Part shown: positions 6,511 through 9,653 of the stretch, piece by piece
Position numbering within the stretch: position 1 is the first letter of the stretch
Layout: each line of letters begins with the position of its first letter
DNA from: Eubacterium sp. OM08-24
GTDB lineage: Bacteria > Bacillota > Clostridia > Oscillospirales > Acutalibacteraceae
Direction: 5' to 3'
Assembly: GCF_003438075.1 (NCBI RefSeq)
Contig: NZ_QSTA01000016.1
Coordinates: 1 to 9,653 of the forward strand
Length of the DNA: 9,653 nucleotides
Made by a program: the position numbers and the translations under genes
Notes under the pieces: generated by a model
The model's database searches: none
What the model was told of the DNA's origin: nothing
Seen by the model: only the letters and a program-made list of their open reading frames with translations

Positions 6511-8130
6511 ATGAAAAAATTAAAAAACCTTAACAAAAACTCAGGCGGGAAAGTCAGTATGAAATTGAAATCGGCACTTTTGTTATTACTCGTAGCAATA
6601 TTCAGCATTTCAGGCATAATGACGGTCAATGCCGCTACAGTCAAGGACAACGGAAAATACACGCTGCTACTCACCTGCGGCCTTAACGGTATGGACGGCA
6701 AGGTCGACGGCGATTATGCAAAAATGATAAAGTTTGATGCTGCCGACGGGGACACAACGGTAAGCTTATCCGAATTGACTGCGGGCGTACTTCCGTTCAA
6801 CGGCAGCACCAAATTCGCCTATTGGGCAACGGATTGGACGGGCGAAACAAGAGTCCCGGAGGATATACCCTTGTCCGATTTCAACTCTAAGGGTACCTTT
6901 TATGTAGAAGACGAAGAGGTGGCATACACCAACGGTCTTACGATTTATGCGACCTTCTCCGAAGAAGTGCTAAAGGGAACAGGCACATATTACCTGACGC
7001 TTGACGGCGTCGGCGGCAAAGTAAACGGCAAGTATGAAATGACCCTGACAAGCAGCTCGGGCGAGTATAAGACGGTTGATTTAACCAAATACACCCCCGT
7101 AAGAGACGGCTATACCTTTGTCGGTTGGGCTTTGAACGGCGAGTTTGTAACGGAAATATCGGCTGATTGCTTTAAGAAAAGCGACGCTGTAACGGTTCTC
7201 GCAACCTATACCAAAAACACCTTTGACAACGACGGTATCGTAGTAACTCTCAATGCTAACGGCGGACAGCTCAACGGTAAGGAGTCTAACACATACGACT
7301 ATGTAGGCGGCAGAGACTCCGGCGCATTAATGTCACTTTTGCCCTATGTTCCCGTAAGAGAGGGGTATACCTTTAACGGCTGGAACACCAAAAGCGACGG
7401 CAGCGGTACTATGGAGAAGTATATTTATTGGAGAATTTGGGACAATAACGAGGAGACCAATAAGAAATATGATAAGGATACCTTGATTACGGAAGACAAC
7501 GGTTATGTGCGGTATAAAAATGTGACCTTGTACGCCTCCTGGACGAAAGCCTCCGGAGAGCCGGAAAAACCCGGTAAGGACACGGTAAAGGAAATTCAAA
7601 GCACGGGAGAGACAAAGGCAAAAATCGAATTTGCAACAGAGGTCAGCAAGGATTACAAATTGGATATCAAGTCCATTGAGGTCAAGAAGGAATTGGCAGA
7701 CAAGAATGTGAAATTCGTTGCGGACATCAATGTGCTGGACGGAAACAACAATGTTGTGAAGATCAGCGATACCAAAATGAAGATCAGAATTGCTCTGCCG
7801 GAAGATTTGAAGGGGTATGACAAATACGAAGTCGTTTACATTGTAAATGATGAGATTAAAGAGACCTTGCCTGCTGCGGTAGAAAACGGTTATATTGTAT
7901 TTGAGACAAACCATTTGAGTCAATATGGAATCATTGCGACAAATACCGGCAATGGGACAACAAGCCCGAAGACCGGCGAAACAACAAGCCCGAATACCGG
8001 CAATGGGACAACAAGCCCGAAGACCGGTGATACCAGCAATATTGTTCTGTGGGCTGCGCTGCTGTTTGTCAGCGGCGGTGTAGCCATCGCCACAACGGTT
8101 GTCAGCAGAAAGAAAAAGTACAACAGATAA
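6511..8130 (+). CDS. Exported cell-wall surface protein with InlB-like repeats and repeated SPKTG sorting motifs
   Basis: This 539-residue protein has a strong AAGGAGG 7 bases before ATG 6511. The signal peptide has a long basic N-region (KKLKNLNKN...), a hydrophobic core at about 20-38, and probable cleavage after VNA (41). Three InlB-like modules lie at about 48-149, 158-233 and 243-345, with (V/E)xDGYTFxGW signatures in the last two. A separate beta-rich domain (about 370-476) contains KIRIALPEDLKGYDKYEVVY and FETNHLSQYGII, a module type common in Firmicutes wall proteins. The tail has SPKTG (485-489), SPNTG (493-497) and SPKTG (502-506), a membrane helix (about 509-531) and RKKKYNR. C. 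difficile SrtB uses (S/P)PXTG, so sortase anchoring is likely. It is cotranscribed with the upstream surface gene and followed by a terminator. Partner or redundant adhesin roles are inference. Confidence 0.85.
   Translation: MKKLKNLNKNSGGKVSMKLKSALLLLLVAIFSISGIMTVNAATVKDNGKYTLLLTCGLNGMDGKVDGDYAKMIKFDAADGDTTVSLSELTAGVLPFNGSTKFAYWATDWTGETRVPEDIPLSDFNSKGTFYVEDEEVAYTNGLTIYATFSEEVLKGTGTYYLTLDGVGGKVNGKYEMTLTSSSGEYKTVDLTKYTPVRDGYTFVGWALNGEFVTEISADCFKKSDAVTVLATYTKNTFDNDGIVVTLNANGGQLNGKESNTYDYVGGRDSGALMSLLPYVPVREGYTFNGWNTKSDGSGTMEKYIYWRIWDNNEETNKKYDKDTLITEDNGYVRYKNVTLYASWTKASGEPEKPGKDTVKEIQSTGETKAKIEFATEVSKDYKLDIKSIEVKKELADKNVKFVADINVLDGNNNVVKISDTKMKIRIALPEDLKGYDKYEVVYIVNDEIKETLPAAVENGYIVFETNHLSQYGIIATNTGNGTTSPKTGETTSPNTGNGTTSPKTGDTSNIVLWAALLFVSGGVAIATTVVSRKKKYNR
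7942..8027 (+). repeat. 51-bp tandem repeat duplicating the sortase motif
   Basis: The units start at 7942 and 7993 (AATACCGGCAATGGGACAAC...) and match almost perfectly through the SPKTG codons, with the second copy partial. The 17-residue period keeps the frame and places two SPKTG motifs and one SPNTG before the membrane helix. ACCGGCGAAACAACAAGCC in this repeat (7972-7990) is also identical to 6350-6368 in the upstream gene, showing a shared origin of the two tails. Confidence 0.85.
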
Positions 8131-8149
8131 CAAAGCACCTTAACCTATG

Positions 8150-8187
8150 CGGCGGCTATCGGAAACGGTAGCCGCCGTAATCTTTTT
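8150..8187 (+). terminator. Rho-independent terminator of the surface-protein operon
   Basis: CGGCGGCTATC pairs with GGTAGCCGCCG (one G-U pair) around GGAAAC. It is followed by TAATCTTTTT about 20 bases after the second gene's stop. The GC-rich stem and U-run make a strong terminator. Confidence 0.9.
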
Positions 8188-8190
8188 AAC

Positions 8191-8271
8191 CGTCAGAACC
8201 GTTTTGGGCGTCCCATTTTCGAGAGCAATATTCAAAAACGGTTGACGAACAAGCGTTCTATATGCTATACT
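8191..8271 (+). promoter_or_regulatory. Promoter with overlapping inverted repeat, transcribing a gene-free region
   Basis: TTGACG (8242-8247), an 18-base spacer and TATACT (8266-8271) form a good promoter, with an extended -10 TG at 8263-8264. The -35 forms the end of an inverted repeat: CGTCA(GA)ACCGTTTT (8191-8205) against AAAACGGTTGACG (8235-8247), with a 2-base bulge. This suggests repressor control. No protein gene with a ribosome site follows, so the product may be a structured RNA, or this is the orphaned promoter of a lost gene. Confidence 0.6.
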
Positions 8272-8277
8272 ATATTC

Positions 8278-8500
8278 TACTCTCATAGCAGAGCCCACAA
8301 CTGAATATCTGAAATGAAACACAAGGCAGCCGACGAAAGGGATTGCGGCTGCGCCGCTCCTGTCGCAGCGTCTGCCTGCGGAACGGAAGAAAGCAGACAC
8401 TGAAGGTTTCTGAAGATCAGAGCCGATACATAGTTTCATCAAAGATATGGCGAGATATTTTCTCCCACCGATTTGATGTGCTGTGTACCGGCTCTTTTTG
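8278..8500 (+). ncRNA. Candidate structured RNA ending in a long stem with U-run
   Basis: Downstream of the promoter there are several potential stems: GCAGCCG/CGGCTGC near 8326-8352, GTCTGC/GCAGAC near 8370-8397, and TCTGA/TCAGA near 8409-8421. The last is AGAGCCGATACA (8419-8430) with TGTACCGGCTCT (8484-8495), 12 positions with one A/C mismatch, enclosing CATCAAA/TTTGATG (8437-8443 with 8472-8478). Five T's follow (8495-8499), as in a terminator. No known RNA family is recognised. The region 8501-8738 after it shows no gene. Confidence 0.4.
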
Positions 8501-8581
8501 TCGTTTGCGGAAAGTTTACAAAATTTACTTCGTTCAAATCGATAATAAATTCCCAATTGATTAGCGTGAGGGCAAAGAGCC
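8490..8581. repeat. 92-bp segment bounded by GGCTCTTT/AAAGAGCC
   Basis: GGCTCTTT (8490-8497) and AAAGAGCC (8574-8581) are perfect inverted copies, 9 bp if the outer C/G is counted. The bounds look like short insertion-sequence ends, but the 8-bp flanks (8482-8489 and 8582-8589) do not match as a target duplication. The left arm also pairs with 8419-8425, so this may instead be alternative RNA pairing. Confidence 0.3.
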
Positions 8582-8738
8582 GACCTGACAATTGAATGAC
8601 CGTCCGAATGGGATATGATTCTGCCACGACCTCCCCGATGGGAGCGAGCGGAGCAACGCTGCGGTGAGATTCCGGGACAGACACAGAAAAACGACATTCG
8701 GATAAAACGGCAAAGAGAAAAACGATGTCCACAGGGAT

Positions 8739-9485
8739 AGCGAGCATCGCCGTAGACCTACAAAAAGTGGATTTGTCAGTCCGTTTTCGGGCCTGCTGTA
8801 CTGCGCTGATTGCGGAGAAAAGCTGTATTACAGCGTCACCAACAACTACAAGCGGGAACAGGCGTATTTCTTCTGCTCCTCTTACCGCAAGAACTCCGAG
8901 GTCTGTTCCACTCACTATATCCGTGAAAAGGTGGTGGAGCAAATCGTGCTGGAGAGTATGCAGCGTATCCTGCTGAATGTGCAGGCGTTTGAGAAAGAAT
9001 TTTCCCGCAAGCAGATGGATTGCTACACGGAGGACAAGAAAAAGCAGCTGGCGGCAAAGCGCCGGGAGCTGAGCAAGGCGAAGAAGCGTATCGCAGGGAT
9101 TGACGCTCTGATTCAGAAAATCTATGAAGATAATGCCAGCGGCAAGCTGTCCGATGAGCGTTATGCCACGCTGTCTCTGTCCTATGAGGAGGAACAGAAA
9201 ACACTAAAAGCCGCTGTGCCGGAGATACAGTCTTTCTTGGAAGCCGAAACAGACAAGACCGAGAGCTTACAGCGTTTCATCCAGAAAGTCAAGCAGATTA
9301 CGGAGCTGAAAGTGTTGACGCCGGAGCTGATTCACGAGTTCGTGGACAAAATCGTGGTCTATGCACCGAAAACGATTGACGGCAAGCGAGTGCAGTTTCT
9401 GGACATCTATTACAGCAGCGTGGGCATCCTCCACGAGCTGACCCCGGAGGAGATGGAAGAAGCCTTCCAGCAGCACCTCGCCTAG
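8739..9485 (+). pseudogene. C-terminal fragment of a large serine recombinase (Tn4451/TndX type)
   Basis: In one frame, from about EHRRRPTKSGFVSPFSGLLY to the stop at 9483-9485, the sequence encodes about 247 residues. It matches the back half of large serine recombinases: a zinc ribbon with YCADCG and FFC...C (CxxC and Cx9C), a long charged coiled coil (about EKEFSRKQ to FIQKVKQ), and the C-terminal DUF4368-like part (TPELIHEFVDKIVVY...DIYYSSVGI). The N-terminal catalytic domain with its serine and the recombinase domain are absent. An in-frame stop lies at 8703-8705 and there is no start with a ribosome site. The fragment cannot cut DNA by itself. The break near 8740 marks a deletion or rearrangement junction. 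Confidence 0.88.
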
Positions 9486-9497
9486 CGTAACAAAGAA

Positions 9498-9529
9498 AAA
9501 ACGGCGTAACCACAGGGGTTACACCGTTT
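9498..9529. terminator. Hairpin terminator after the recombinase fragment
   Basis: AAACGGCGTAACC and GGTTACACCGTTT pair with a single C/A mismatch (a G-U pair on the minus strand) around a small loop. On the minus strand a TTTTTTC run follows directly, making a good leftward terminator. On the plus strand the run is A-rich, so rightward termination is weaker. Confidence 0.6.
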
Positions 9530-9546
9530 CAAAGAAACAAATTTAA

Positions 9547-9611
9547 TTGAGATACAAGAGCCTGCTTGGGGCACCTTCCTTACGGAGGGTGCCCCAACTA
9601 TGGTGTCTTTT
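9547..9611 (-). repeat. Structured hairpin repeat, right copy (inverted relative to 1128-1189)
   Basis: Read on the minus strand: AAAAGACACCA (9611-9601), a perfect stem TTGGGGCACC/GGTGCCCCAA extended to 14 bp with one G-U pair (9597-9566), loop region containing CGTAAGGAAG (9584-9575), then GGCTCTTGTATCTCAA (9562-9547). The same parts in the same order are at 1128-1189 on the plus strand. On the plus strand a T-rich tract (9607-9619) follows about 10 bases after the stem, so it may also act as a rightward terminator. Nothing is seen in the last 34 bases. Confidence 0.7.
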
Positions 9612-9653
9612 ATTTTTTTGGCCCACCCGAAGTACTTTTTGCGTTTTTTCTAC

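Noticed and set aside
7333..8133. Antisense open frame opposite the second surface gene
   Set aside because: Its repeated RACCPIAG-like text is just the reverse reading of the 51-bp tandem repeat.
8314..8403. 29-codon Cys-containing small frame after the orphan promoter
   Set aside because: There is no Shine-Dalgarno sequence before its ATG, and its Cys codons fall in GC-rich stem sequence.
8140..8942. Minus-strand frames across the gap and the recombinase start
   Set aside because: They overlap the terminator and the zinc-ribbon coding DNA, have no ribosome site and show no family signature. The short part near 8439-8590 reads somewhat protein-like, but I could not name it.

Overview
This window looks like accessory DNA from a low-to-mid GC anaerobic Gram-positive bacterium, most likely a gut Clostridia member. 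I infer this from four things: a TnpV-family gene, the C-terminal part of a Tn4451/TndX-type large serine recombinase, exported proteins ending in (S/N)PXTG-like sorting signals of the type used by clostridial sortases, and strong AGGAGG ribosome sites. No ribosomal RNA or housekeeping protein gene is present to fix the species.

Left part (1-443, minus strand): a compact chromosomal tRNA operon. An AT-rich UP-like tract and a near-consensus promoter drive tRNA-Thr(TGT), then tRNA-Tyr(GTA), then a terminator. Beyond the terminator (35-110) lies a 46-bp-period repeat with GGCTCT ends that resembles insertion-sequence ends.

From 444 to 1240 there is no convincing gene. The stretch is AT-rich and unusually dense in perfect inverted repeats. 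It holds one extended -10 promoter and ends in a structured hairpin just before a TnpV-family gene (1241-1618). A shared hairpin terminator separates that gene from a convergent 580-residue regulator with two degenerate HTH motifs (1693-3435, minus).

The core (3436-8130) is a divergent module. The regulator points left. A two-gene operon points right and encodes two exported, probably sortase-anchored surface proteins of 923 and 539 residues. The first has four tandem Ig-like repeats, each with one conserved Cys, and two InlB-type repeats. The second has three InlB-like repeats and a further beta domain. The two genes share a related C-terminal sorting tail, which in the second gene has been expanded by a 51-bp tandem duplication. 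Palindromes in the 280-bp divergent intergenic region are candidate operators. The simplest reading is that the regulator controls the surface operon. No sortase gene is in the window.

Right part (8131-9653): a strong terminator, then about 550 bp without a clear gene. This holds a good promoter and a series of stem-loops ending in a U-run, possibly a structured RNA. Next comes a 5'-truncated serine recombinase fragment (about 8739-9485) and two strong hairpins. The last hairpin shares its flanks and loop, but not its stem, with the hairpin upstream of tnpV, in inverted orientation. The regulator and surface-protein module is therefore bracketed by mobile-element debris.
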